From Saussurea involucrata (lineage: Eukaryota; Streptophyta; Magnoliopsida; Asterales; Asteraceae), in NCBI GenBank assembly GCA_033807775.1, contig CM066312.1, positions 26,509,696 to 26,573,695 of the forward strand: a stretch of 64,000 bases of DNA, given 5' to 3'. This document shows, piece by piece, positions 33,383-43,743 of this stretch; within the stretch, counting starts at the first letter, position 1; each line of letters begins with the position of its first letter. The notes beneath the pieces are model-generated. The model worked only from the letters and a program-made list of their open reading frames with translations, did no database searches and was not told where the DNA came from. The translations under genes and the position numbers were made by a program.

Positions 33383-33694
33383 TTAGACCATCAGCATCCA
33401 TCCTTCACTAACCCACACTTTTTCACTGCCACATCAGCGCCACATCATTTTTCCCTTCCAACCCATTCTAACCCACAAACCCCCACATCCATCCCACACC
33501 ACCATCCCATCTTTTATTTATTTTTATTTTTATTTTTGTTACAACTACTATTAATTTAAATAATTAATATTTTATAAGTAATTTGTAACAAATAATATAT
33601 AATATTATGATTTATAAATCAAACTAATATTTTAACCTTACATAATAAAAATAAAAAAATTAAAAATACATAAATTTCAAATAAAAAATGATAA

Positions 33695-35183
33695 CTACTC
33701 GTTGCCTTGGTTGTTGTGTCTTGGAAGCCGTGAAATGTGTTCGATTAAATCCGCCCGAAGGTTATGATGCGTTTCTCGGTTTCGGACTTCTAACACGTTA
33801 GCGTTATATTGTTGGTCGCTAATCTCTTCGTCGTCGTCATCATCAACTTGATTAGCGTTTTCATCGAAACGACAAATCGCGTTACCTTCGTCTTCCAATA
33901 TCATATTGTGTAATATGATGCAAGCGTACATTACTCTTCGTATTTTATTCGGGTGCCACGATCTTGCTGGGTTTTGTATTGTGTGCCAGCGTTGGTTTAG
34001 CACACCAAAACAACGTTCTACATCCTTCCTTGCCGCTTCTTGCGCGGCTTTAAACCTTAATCGTCTTTGATCCGGAGGGCATTTGAATGATTTCACAAAG
34101 GTAGCCCATTCGGGGTATATCCCATCTGCAAGATAGTAGCCGTGTTCTCCCCTGAGGATTGTGTATGTCTTTTCCTCTGGTTGGAGTTCCTCTTTGGGAG
34201 GGAGTCCCTCGCCAGCTAGGTGTATTTTCTTTTTCCTGTTTTTTATATTGCCAGGAGTTCCGCCTCCTTTCCAAAAAAAAAAGATAGTAGTCGTGTTTGT
34301 ATTGTACTCCGTTTACTTGAAACGGGCACTACGGTGCTTTCCCGTTGTATACATCGTTAAATAACGGCGACTGGTTTAGCACATTAAGGTCGTTGTTGGA
34401 CCCGGCAACCCCGAAGTATGCATGCCAAATCCAAAGATCCTGTGATGCCACTTCCTCTAGCATAATAGTCGGTCGACCATGATCACCTCTGACGTACTGC
34501 CCGCGCCATGCAGTTGGGCAGTTGTCCCAATCCCAATGCATACAATCTAGGCTTCCTAACATGCCGGGAAACCCGTGCCTAGTTTCATGTGCGGCGTATA
34601 AACGTTGAATATTATCATAAGAAGGTTTACGTAAGTATCACTTACCGTAAAGATTGACGATACCTTTGCTGAACTTTTGTATGCATAAACGTGCAGTTGA
34701 GTCCGCCATCTTCAAGTACTCATCAAAGCCGTCAGCGGATATCCCATACACCATTTGCCGAATTGCCGAGGTACACTTTTGCAAAGGAGATAACCTTTTT
34801 CTGCCTCTAGCATCCCAGCCATGTTGAAAATATTTATACTCTCGCTCAAGATCCTCCACTATTCGTAGGAATAGTCGTCTGCTCATGCGGAACCGTCTCC
34901 TAAACAACTTGTCACTGTAATTACAGTTTTTCGCAAAATAATCTGCAACAAGTCGGTCGTGTGCAGCTTCACGATCTCTAACTTGATCCGCTCCCCTCCG
35001 TCTCCGTCTTGGAGGCGAACTTGGTTCTTCATCTTGATCGAGAAGCCTTTCTACAGCATTGGTTATTATTCCACGAAAAATAACGTAATTCATTTGACGA
35101 TACGCGGCTAGATTAATTCCCCCGTCCGACGATGACGAAGACGAATCATAACATTCCGACGAATTCACTGATGAAGAAGACAT
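33695..35183 (-). pseudogene. Harbinger (HARBI1/ALP1-like) transposase
   Basis: DDE transposase of the PIF/Harbinger superfamily. The start is the ATG at 35183 (MSSSSVNSSE). A Ser-rich and acidic N-terminus precedes a helical DNA-binding region (FRRRFRMSRRLFLRIVEDL), then the nuclease domain: first Asp in LGSLDCMHWDW, second Asp in GSNNDLNVL, and the Glu in ERCFGVLNQRW. It ends in an acidic tail at 33695. Stops lie in frame at 34638-34640 and about 34329-34331. A 135-bp LINE end splits the domain between the second Asp and the Glu. Length and order fit the family. It is inactive. Confidence 0.85.
34147..34281 (+). mobile_element. LINE 3' end inside the transposase
   Basis: It matches the last 110 bp of the LINE ending at 31176 (GGGAGGGAGTCCCTCGCCA, ATATTGCCAGGAGT) and ends in poly(A). 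It is flanked by a 16-bp target duplication with one mismatch (34131-34146 and 34282-34297). It is a severely 5'-truncated insertion. Confidence 0.85.
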
Positions 35184-35576
35184 TTTGTTTTTGTAGTAGA
35201 GAAAAGTTTGAGAGATTGAGAGAAAATTTGGTGGTGTGAAAAAATGAAGTGGGGAAGATGGGTATTTATAGGAGAGAAAAAACAAAAAAAAGAAAAAAAA
35301 TTAAAAAAATAATAAAGAGGTAACGTCTAGAAAAGAAAAAAAAAGAAATAAAATAAAATTAGAGAACCCGCACTGATTTGCAAACCAGCGCTGCTTGGAA
35401 CCAGCTCCAACCCGAGCGATGGCGATGGTGTTTAAAACCAGCCAGCCACAGCCAGCCACAACCAGCGCCACCGATGCGCATGGTCTTATTGTCGAACTAA
35501 TGATTTTGTTAATAAATATAATGTTCAATATTGGTATGGTAGGACCTAAGTTCTGTTGGGTACCAAAATCTACTTA

Positions 35577-37481
35577 ATCTGTTTTGAATATTCATCATGT
35601 GTAGTAATTAATATCATAAGTATTACAAACACATGACAGAAAAACACAAGAGAAATGTGCATATCTTGAAGAGGAGTACCTGTGTTTTCAATGTTTTATA
35701 TACTGAATTAGATACATATTTTCAGGAGGAGACATTATAATTTTTGGATTATATCTATGCTTATTGATAAATCTTAGGGGGTGAAATACAGACTTCTGAG
35801 TAAATTAACTCACGACTCGTTCTTCAATGTCTATAACTTCTGAATTTACTTTAATCTTAGTAATCCAGAACTCGTTTTACTATTAAGGATATTAAGATCT
35901 TTTGCAGATTTTAAGGGGGAGCTTATATGACTTTAAATCAAATTATCACGATTTGAGGGGTAGCTTAAACATTTTTACTGTAAGTATTTTCTGATCTTAA
36001 TCTCAGATTGTTTGTAAGAAGGACGACTTTCAAGCATGAAAAATATTTTATTAAATATTCAAACCACTTCTCTATTTCAAACAATTTTATAAATTTGGAA
36101 GTGTGATTTTAAATTCTTTTCATGTAGATCACATAATACATTATTTTTTTTGGCTGTGTGTTTCCAGAGATTAATAGTGTGTATTCACTTTTCTATACTT
36201 TCAAGTATTCATACACCGGTTCAACTTCTTATCGACTTTGTTATTACCATGTCTCAAAATGATACATTTTTCGATGGTAATACTTCCGTTTGTATTTCAA
36301 TTTTGTTGAGCATCGTATATTTTTTCAGCGTAAGAGATTGAGATTTCCTTTCAAATGTTGTTTATATTTGTTCATATAAACACTATTGAATTCTTTGATG
36401 CCCTAATCATTAATGCTTATCTCTCAATATATTTGATCTGTGCAACATTGTCAGATTCTCAAACAAGTGTTTCGAATTCATCTCATTCATTCAATATCTT
36501 TGTTGTGAGAAATCTTCAAAGTTCAAATGCTCGAATATTAATGATATTCTTGTGGAGCGTTCATTCTAAAGACAATGTAATTCAAATGCTGAGATTCATA
36601 TTTGTTCAGGCTAAATTGTTGAACAACACAATCTTTTTAGGACAAAACTTAATGGGATCACTATGAGAGCTTAAAGAACTTATATGGATTCACGTTAACC
36701 ACTGTTTTCTAACCAAGAAATTATCCTTGAGTGATTGAGGGGTGAAGGGTCTACATCAAAGAGTGGGGGAGATTACTGATCTGGTTGAGAAATCTCATTG
36801 TGCTGAGGTAAAATGAAAACGAGAGTTTGGTTAGAAGTGAGCAAATTTAAAACAGATAGAGGGTGTGAGAACTGAGTTAAAAGAATAAGAGAACTCTGCA
36901 CCAACTATTTATGATCCAGGCAACCCCATTACTATTGTTTCAAAATTCTTTCGTGAACATCATTGAATCAGGCAATGAGCCCATGCCAACTCTTGCTTTA
37001 ACCCCACCAGCTACTCATTTCTTTCTTAACAAAGAAATGTTTCAATTTTTCTTGGGGACGCAACACATATGCTATCTAATCTTCATTCGGAAGGTTTGGA
37101 TATTGAAAAGAAGGAAGTTTTCCCCACCTTTGAACTTCAATCATGCACGTTGAGTCCGTGGAAAACTAGTTGTTGTCTCAATAGTTTACACGATTTAAGC
37201 CTGTTAAAGCATAAGTTGCTTCAATCATTTCTATACTTGCACGTACACACAAGGAATATGTTTTCTTGTCATAACATTCAAAAAAACTCTTTTGTGTTTT
37301 TCGATGATTGAATGGAAGCCCTAGAGGAGTGAACATCAAAAAGCTCATTTCCAAAATACATCTGTTGTACAAAGTGGCTTTGTGCAACTTACAGACATTT
37401 TAACTGTTTCATACTTTGATTCAGGGTTACAACTTTAATTTTATCTGAATTTGAAAAGATTCGGATACATATATTTTGGAA
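35577..37481. other. AT-rich remnant, no clear genes
   Basis: No convincing coding sequence. Several runs like AAGGGGGAGCTT and GTGGGGGAGATT recall the 3' non-coding part of SIRE-type copia elements, so this is probably the decayed body of the element whose gag lies at 32053 (inference). Confidence 0.4.
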
Positions 37482-37486
37482 TTGAC

Positions 37487-38444
37487 TGTTGGTCCCGAAG
37501 GCCTATACAAGTTTGTAGAAGGGGGGGAATACAAACACACAGATTTTACTTTTCTAAATTGTTTATTGATAAATCATTAACAATTTACAGCTTGTTGCGG
37601 AAACAAGATTAAGGATAAACCTAAATCTAAACAAGTTGGAACACTAAGATTTCTTGCACAAAGAAAGATAAGGAGATTACTAATAAAATCCTATCTTGAG
37701 AGAGATTTGAACTTGTCCAGAGTTAGCAAGTTACTTCAAAAGAAGTGAGTTCATCTCTTTATATACTGCATGCATTTAATGCAAGTCAGTATACACTTTA
37801 CACGTGTCATCAGCTGGTTGGTTGCATGTCATTGACTTTTGTTGACAACCTTAGTAGCCGTAAGGATGAACAGTGTAGTATCAGAGTGGTTGTACGATTT
37901 CAGATATTCGGAGGTTCTTTTCTGACATTTCGTACGGTGGCGTGCAAGGGTGGTTAAGACAAAAGTACTTTGTACGGAGGACTTCATGATCAGCTTTCGT
38001 TGATTCAGCGATTATCATTTACTATTCAGCAGATGATAAAGTTCAGCGATAGCTGAAGTCTTGTACTTGATACTTCACGTTGAGTGGACAAATCTGGGTC
38101 TTCGCTGATCCGCATCAGTTCATTAGGAGACTTGTCGCTGGTTCTTGAGCTTGATCTTCGACTTCAGCGTAGAACCTTGTTGACGTGAAACTTGTCTTCA
38201 GGGATCATAAGTAAACAACTAACTTATCAGCGATCATTATAATGACTGAACAGACTCGGAGCATTTATGATGAACAGTTTCGCTGAATGTTTAATCTAAA
38301 AAAAAGCGAGAGTTCCTATCAGCGGTACTGGAAGATCTTAGTACTTATCAGCGATAGTGAAACTCTGATACATATTGTTTACTTACAATTTTCACTAAGT
38401 ATAAGAGAGGGTCATTATCAAATCACTGAGGGTTTGGATCAACA
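37487..38444 (-). repeat. 3' LTR of the SIRE-type element
   Basis: 958 bp, nearly identical to 49533-50495; the G run is 7 long here and 13 there. Both LTRs carry many CAGCG/CGCTGA words, as does the whole element. Confidence 0.95.
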
Positions 38445-38454
38445 ATCTCCCCCT
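38445..38454 (-). other. Polypurine tract of the SIRE-type element
   Basis: AGGGGGAGAT on the minus strand, directly before the 3' LTR. Confidence 0.88.
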
Positions 38455-38711
38455 ATTTGATTATGACATAGCAACAAAGAAAATTGCTATTTAATGAAAA
38501 CATAAGGATTAAAAAGAACTCATAAAATATTTGTCCCTTTTACTGTTTTCTGGGATCTTTTCAGTACTGATGGAGTAAAGTACGTTCGCTGAAATCTTTC
38601 TTTAAATCTTTGAATCAGGTTACAATGAAGAACAGAAAGATTACAAGTACAAGCGAAATAAATTACAAGTACAGAAGGATAACTGATACAATAGAGAAAA
38701 AGGAGATTATA

Positions 38712-39878
38712 TCAGTTTTCAAAAGGTTCTTCCTTAATGAGAAGTTCATCAAGGGTCGTTTTTTCAGTGGGGATCATCCAGCCAGGAACCGTTACACCTT
38801 GTTTTCTTTTGTTCAGCGCTTCTTGAAAGATCAAGGGTTTTAGGTGTCGTGCCTGAATGTCCTTTCTGAAGTCACACCAGTAGATGAGATCTCTGAGCTG
38901 TTCGATTGGAGTGATTGGAAGCTCAGCGATCCGTTGAAAGCATTTACGTCCGTCGTAGTCAAGAAAGAATATTCCATAAGGATTACTGATGACTTTACCA
39001 GGGACGAAAAGTTCACATGGTGGCAAAGAGATGTCAAGGGCAGATAGATCAGGATCAGGACCAAGTACTTCAGCGCGAGAGAAACCAATTCCAGTTTCAT
39101 TTCGTATGACAGGACCTGAGTTTGAATCTTGAAGTTTCTTCTTTGGAGAGCCCCTTTTTCTTTTCAGCTTTAGATCAGGAACAGGAGGAATATCCACACA
39201 AGAAGATATCAAGTCGATCTGTCTGTTTATCAGCTTTTCGAAATGATCCTTGTACTTAGATTGTGACGATTGGATAGCTAACCTCATCTCCAGCCATTCA
39301 GAGAGACCATACCTTTTTACAGTGTCAGCGCGAAAGGTTTCAGATTTGCCATCTTCTCTGAACAGTTTGATGTCAACAATAGGTACTCCGATAGAGGTTC
39401 TTCCAGAGATGAATACCTTGTTGATCTTCGCTGGACGATATCTGAAGTGAATTTTCTCTTTACACCAGATCAGGGTGGTCTGAGAAACTTCAGTTTTCTT
39501 TTCCACGATCTTCTGGGCTTCTTCCCACAGCTTTCGTTGGATTTGAATGGGAACACGCTTCAGCTTGGGGTCTTTGACAGATTCTTGAGTGAGCTTGATG
39601 GCGTATTCTATGTCTTTCTCTTCAGCTTCCTTCCTTTCAGCAATGAGGCGTTCAGCTCTGAGGTGTTCCTGGTATTCAGCTTTTGAAATTCTGAACTTAG
39701 GAGGAACTGAAGGCAGTTGATCACGCCTTAGAATGATTCGCTGATCCTCGAATCGCTTTATCATTTCTTCTCTTCTCTTTTGATCCTCTTCACTCAGCTT
39801 TTGAGGAGCTGAGGAAGGTCTGTTTCTGTGCGAGAGAGGTTGTTCTTCTGGTTCATCAGTCTCAGAGATTAAATCCAA
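38712..39878 (-). CDS. Second post-pol ORF (about 388 aa), unknown function
   Basis: This is the last ORF of the SIRE-type element, between the 877-residue ORF and the 3' LTR. There is no ATG at its 5' edge: the frame is open upstream to about 39970, so it is either a downstream exon of the 877-residue ORF or starts internally. A CAG|GTACAC donor at the end of that ORF fits splicing, but I could not find an acceptor in the right phase. The sequence is a charged helical region (SEEDQKRREEMIKRFEDQRI and beyond), a basic patch LKLKRKRGSPKKK, and a more globular C-terminus (PYGIFFLDYDGRKCF). I see no signal peptide or membrane segment. I do not recognise a domain. Confidence 0.65.
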   Translation of the reverse strand: MDLISETDEPEEQPLSHRNRPSSAPQKLSEEDQKRREEMIKRFEDQRIILRRDQLPSVPPKFRISKAEYQEHLRAERLIAERKEAEEKDIEYAIKLTQESVKDPKLKRVPIQIQRKLWEEAQKIVEKKTEVSQTTLIWCKEKIHFRYRPAKINKVFISGRTSIGVPIVDIKLFREDGKSETFRADTVKRYGLSEWLEMRLAIQSSQSKYKDHFEKLINRQIDLISSCVDIPPVPDLKLKRKRGSPKKKLQDSNSGPVIRNETGIGFSRAEVLGPDPDLSALDISLPPCELFVPGKVISNPYGIFFLDYDGRKCFQRIAELPITPIEQLRDLIYWCDFRKDIQARHLKPLIFQEALNKRKQGVTVPGWMIPTEKTTLDELLIKEEPFEN

Positions 39879-40100
39879 GACTGGGATTATTTCTTCAGCG
39901 GCAGCTGGAATTATTTGTGAAGTCGCAATAGTAGAGCCTTCAGGGAGAGGACTAGCTGAAACGCAGCGATCTTACAAATAAGAACTGGGTAGAAGAACAT
40001 GGGTAGAAAAGATAGAAAAAGATTGTGGATGCGTAGAGAGGTTATTGAGTAGAGAACTGATTGTGTATTGAGATGTTTAGGGAAGGAATATAAGTAAACT
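39879..40100 (-). other. Gap or possible intron between post-pol ORFs
   Basis: About 220 bp separate the two post-pol ORFs. A CAG|GTACAC donor-like site is at its start on the minus strand and TTTCAG acceptor-like sequence is near 39961. The phases do not match exactly, so splicing is only a possibility. Confidence 0.4.
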
Positions 40101-42734
40101 TTAGTGTACCTGACAAACCGGCTTTTCAAGCAAGATCGCCAAATTTTCAAATTCAGCGAGGCCTTTGCCTTTGCTTTTCTCAGCGCCAGAGGCTGAGGGC
40201 TTTGTCTTTGTCTTCTCCCCTGAAGGTTCTTTTATAGAGATTCCCTTAAGAGCTTTGATCCTTGGGGCAGGTTTGACGATAAAGAAATCATCGTCATCTT
40301 CATCATCATCATCATCCTTTCTTGGAGAGAAGGATGGTTCATCTTCAGGGATGTCGATGTCTTCATCTTCTTCTGCTTCGGATTCCTCAGCATCTTCTTC
40401 GAGTTGCTCCCCCTCAGATACAGAGGCGAGCTTCTCGATTCCCTCATGGTTTTCATCTCCCTGAGGTCCAGCGGTTAGATCTTCATTCCTCTCTCCCCTG
40501 ATAGATTCATCATGGGAAAGGTCTTCAGCGCTTTTGTTTAGATCTTCAGCGCTCTTCTCCCCCTCTTTCTCATGATTGGGGGAGGAATGAGTAGACTCAA
40601 CATTGGTGTTATCTCTGTCTTCTGGGCCAGAGATTTTCACACAACCTTCAAGCTTTGCTATTCTGTCTTCTAGGCCAGAAATAGCAGGCGTGATTTTCTT
40701 CAGCTCTGTGCGATCTGCCGCTGTGAAAGATTCCAAAATAGGGGCAGGAGCAGGAGCTGGATTATTTGCCTTGATGACCAGCGTCTCGATCATCGTCTTC
40801 ATAGAACTAACGTCGGTCTTTACAGAGCCTAAGTCAGTCTTGACCGCTGACATATCACCTTCAAGTTTTCCAACCGATGTCTTCAGCGTTGTTACTTCGC
40901 TGGACACGGTCGAAACTGAGCTTTTGAGGCTGGTGTAGTCAGTATAGATGTCAGAGAGCACCTTGGCAAAATCGGCGAGAGTCTTATCAAGTCCCTTGAT
41001 GTCTTCAGTGGAAGCTTTCTTCTCCACCACCGTTGTCAGCTTTGTCAGATTTTCTCCAGCGTTTGTTACAGCTGTTGAGTTGTTGGAGAGTGTGGTCGTG
41101 AGACTGGTCAGCTTTGTTTCCACGGACTTCAGAGAAGCGTTGATGTCTCCCAAATTAGGACCTGTAATATATAAGTACTTGTGAACAAAGGAAAGCTCAG
41201 AAGTTTCAGGTATAGTTACAGTGTTTAAGGTGGGATTAGTACCTGCAGGAGGATTGATGAACTCGTCAAAGTTGAAAGTTCCTGAATAATGTTCCATATC
41301 CTCTTCGAAAGTACGGTGAGGTATGGTGATCTCTGCAGGTCCTTTCTTCATCATTTGTTGAGAAGCATCAGCGGTGGCCTCTGGAATGATGGCATCTCCA
41401 GTGTTAGCTGGAGGAGTGTCCAAAGAAGTGGAGGGAGGAGCGAAGGATAAGATTGGGGTTCGGGTTCTGAGTTCAGCGTTGGAATCGCTGACAATCACTT
41501 CATCAGTCTTTTGAGAGACTGATGGAGGTTGGGTAGTTTCCAAGTTTCTAACCTCAGCGTTTAGAGACGCTGAAGTCTGGATTGGAGGGATGGCTTGCAC
41601 GGGTGTGGCAGAGCGTACCACGGAACTTTCCTTCAGCTCTTCAGAATGAGCTGAGGAGTCTTCAGCATGGAATTGTTGGGGTTGCTCCTTGGTTTTCTTG
41701 ATCCTTTTGGAATCAAGTTGGGTGTGAGAGGGTTTCCTTTTCTTAGAAGGAGAGGATTTTGTGGCCGGGGTATCAGCGATGGGTATTGTCGCTGAAGGAG
41801 CCACAGAAAGCGGAGACATTAGAAGAGTGAGAAGAGTAGAGAGACGTACCTCATTGGCGACAGGCTTGAAGTCGAGAACTTTAGTGCAAATCTGAGAAAG
41901 TTTCAGATCACCCTCTTCAGGATAGCTGTCCTTTAGGCCATATTGAAAAATGGCGCTGATGAATCGTGGGTAAGGAACCCATGCTGGTCTGTCAGCGACA
42001 GAATCGACACGTTGAATCAGGTCATCATAAATAATGGAGGCCCAGTCAATGTTTAGACCTTTCAGCAGTGCGTATCCCATGGACTGCTGAGGTTGGGCGG
42101 CTTGATCAGAAGAGCCGGACTTCGCTGTCATGCAGCTGATCAGGTGTGCGAAGATGAAGTTCATCTCGCTGGGCATCTTGGATTTCTTTATCAGCGTCAG
42201 TTTCTTCTCAGGCGTCTTGTCCCTTCCAATATCCCAGATATAACCCATTGCGTCCAGGAAGGCAATGATTTCTTCTTTGTCAGCGTGCCTCTTGTGGTCA
42301 GGGAATGGAACGAAGGGTTTTTCTTTGGTAGCATTTGGGAAGTTCAGGGCTTTTCGGATTATGGCAGGGGTTATCTTGATGGTTCCATACTCAGTATCGC
42401 TGAGTATGCAGTCGATGGTTTTGGATGCATCTTTGGCAGAGGGTAGCTCAGTGTGTCTGGCAGAGTACCAGAACTGGGATAAGAGCCGCTGACTGGCAGG
42501 AGGTGTTATGGTCAGGGCTGTGTAGATGGGGCTGTTCTTCAGAAAACTCACAGCATCGTCCAGATGTGATACTTGCTTCCGAGGAGGAAACTCGAGAAGA
42601 GCTGAGAGATTGTTGGCCTTGGTCCAATCGAGTTTATCCAGCTCGAACTTAACCTGAGGGGCTTTGACGATGTCCACTTCCTCAGAGTCAGTGGAGATGC
42701 ACTCAGCGGTGACATTGATTTTTGAAGATGCCAT
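40101..42734 (-). CDS. First post-pol ORF, 877 aa (SIRE-type extra protein)
   Basis: A long uninterrupted frame where SIRE elements carry their so-called env-like gene. It starts at ATGGCATCTTC, about 1 kb after the pol stop. Residues about 30-305 look globular, with QFWYSARHTE (about 87-96), a conserved-looking MGYIWD and PYPRF. I recall this pattern in hypothetical proteins attached to copia elements in composites. Residues about 310-480 are Ser/Pro/Thr-rich with the basic SKKRKPSH. Residues about 520-690 are a long coiled coil with heptads (SLKSVETKLTSLTTTLSNN), and the end is strongly acidic. There is no signal peptide or transmembrane segment, so an envelope role is not supported. An intact frame this long in a young element suggests recent selection. 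Confidence 0.85.
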   Translation of the reverse strand: MASSKINVTAECISTDSEEVDIVKAPQVKFELDKLDWTKANNLSALLEFPPRKQVSHLDDAVSFLKNSPIYTALTITPPASQRLLSQFWYSARHTELPSAKDASKTIDCILSDTEYGTIKITPAIIRKALNFPNATKEKPFVPFPDHKRHADKEEIIAFLDAMGYIWDIGRDKTPEKKLTLIKKSKMPSEMNFIFAHLISCMTAKSGSSDQAAQPQQSMGYALLKGLNIDWASIIYDDLIQRVDSVADRPAWVPYPRFISAIFQYGLKDSYPEEGDLKLSQICTKVLDFKPVANEVRLSTLLTLLMSPLSVAPSATIPIADTPATKSSPSKKRKPSHTQLDSKRIKKTKEQPQQFHAEDSSAHSEELKESSVVRSATPVQAIPPIQTSASLNAEVRNLETTQPPSVSQKTDEVIVSDSNAELRTRTPILSFAPPSTSLDTPPANTGDAIIPEATADASQQMMKKGPAEITIPHRTFEEDMEHYSGTFNFDEFINPPAGTNPTLNTVTIPETSELSFVHKYLYITGPNLGDINASLKSVETKLTSLTTTLSNNSTAVTNAGENLTKLTTVVEKKASTEDIKGLDKTLADFAKVLSDIYTDYTSLKSSVSTVSSEVTTLKTSVGKLEGDMSAVKTDLGSVKTDVSSMKTMIETLVIKANNPAPAPAPILESFTAADRTELKKITPAISGLEDRIAKLEGCVKISGPEDRDNTNVESTHSSPNHEKEGEKSAEDLNKSAEDLSHDESIRGERNEDLTAGPQGDENHEGIEKLASVSEGEQLEEDAEESEAEEDEDIDIPEDEPSFSPRKDDDDDEDDDDFFIVKPAPRIKALKGISIKEPSGEKTKTKPSASGAEKSKGKGLAEFENLAILLEKPVCQVH

Positions 42735-43743
42735 TTCTCTGTATTATCATTTCAACCAAAGATGTTAACAAATAAGAATTATCTTAATGTGGAAATAATT
42801 TTCCATTAAGATTTTTCGAATTTTGTCCATTTCATTCAGACAAAAGTGTCTTAATGAAGATTAGGGTTTTTCTTGATTTTTGAAATGAAATGTAAAACCC
42901 ATAAAGTCTTGTATTCCAGTTTCTAAAAGAAAACTGGATACGAATGAAGAACAAGTTTAAGATTTAGATTTAAAACTTGAAGAACAACCATGAAATGGTT
43001 GTGTTCATAAAACCGTGAAAGAAATGATTTTATTTTACAAAGTTCTTTTGTTTGATCTTGTTAAAACAATGAGAAGATCGAAAACAAGTTATACGCATTT
43101 GATAAAAGATAAGAACATATTAACCTTGAAGTTTTGATGAAGAAGATGATGAACAGTTCTTGAGGTTTTTGAGAGCACAAATGCAACAGAGGATTCTTTT
43201 CTTGCGGAGAAAGATTGTTCGCGTAAAAGACAAATATAAACCAAGAGTAGTTTATATAGAGATTTTTAGAGAGAGAAAACCTTGAGCGGGAAAAGGTTTT
43301 CATCATGACACGGACACGTGTTTGCATTTGATTGGAAGTTTGAACGAAACGTGCAAACGTGTGTCAGAAAGAAATCGTGCCTGGTGTTATCCGTTGCAAT
43401 GACGTCACAACTGTCCTTTCACATTCTTTTAGGATGTCTCTGAGGTTTTGAAAGCTCAGGGACTCTTTTGAAAAACATGAAGCACTGAATAGAAAATATC
43501 AGTGAAGGTTTAAAGAACTTTCAAAATATCGCTGTTAATGAAGAGATATTCAGCGATGCAATTTATTTTGAAATCTTGCATTTACATGCGATTGTCAGAG
43601 AGAGAAAACATACCTGGATATCAGTTTAACCAAGTTTATTCAGAGAGAAGATGATGAAATGGATTATACAAGTTGACTTTATCCCGAAGGTTATACAAGA
43701 TTGTATAAACGTATCGCTGATCAAATGTGAACCGCTGAAGATT
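42735..43743 (-). other. Spacer between pol and the extra ORFs
   Basis: About 1 kb without a credible gene. It may hold a splice site or promoter for the downstream ORFs, but none is certain. Confidence 0.5.

Larger units (their letters stand above)
33386..35485 (-). mobile_element. PIF/Harbinger DNA transposon, 2100 bp
   Basis: The ends GACCATCAGCATCC and (reversed) GACCATGCGCATCG form terminal inverted repeats. TTA flanks both sides (33383-33385 and 35486-35488), the usual 3-bp Harbinger target duplication. It carries one transposase gene on the minus strand and no Myb-like second protein. It inserted into a copia gag remnant and later received a LINE 3' end (34147-34281). Confidence 0.85.

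Noticed and set aside
40101..42734. Calling the 877-residue ORF an envelope gene
   Set aside because: Position fits the 'env-like' label used for SIRE elements, but no signal peptide, transmembrane segment or fusion peptide is visible.
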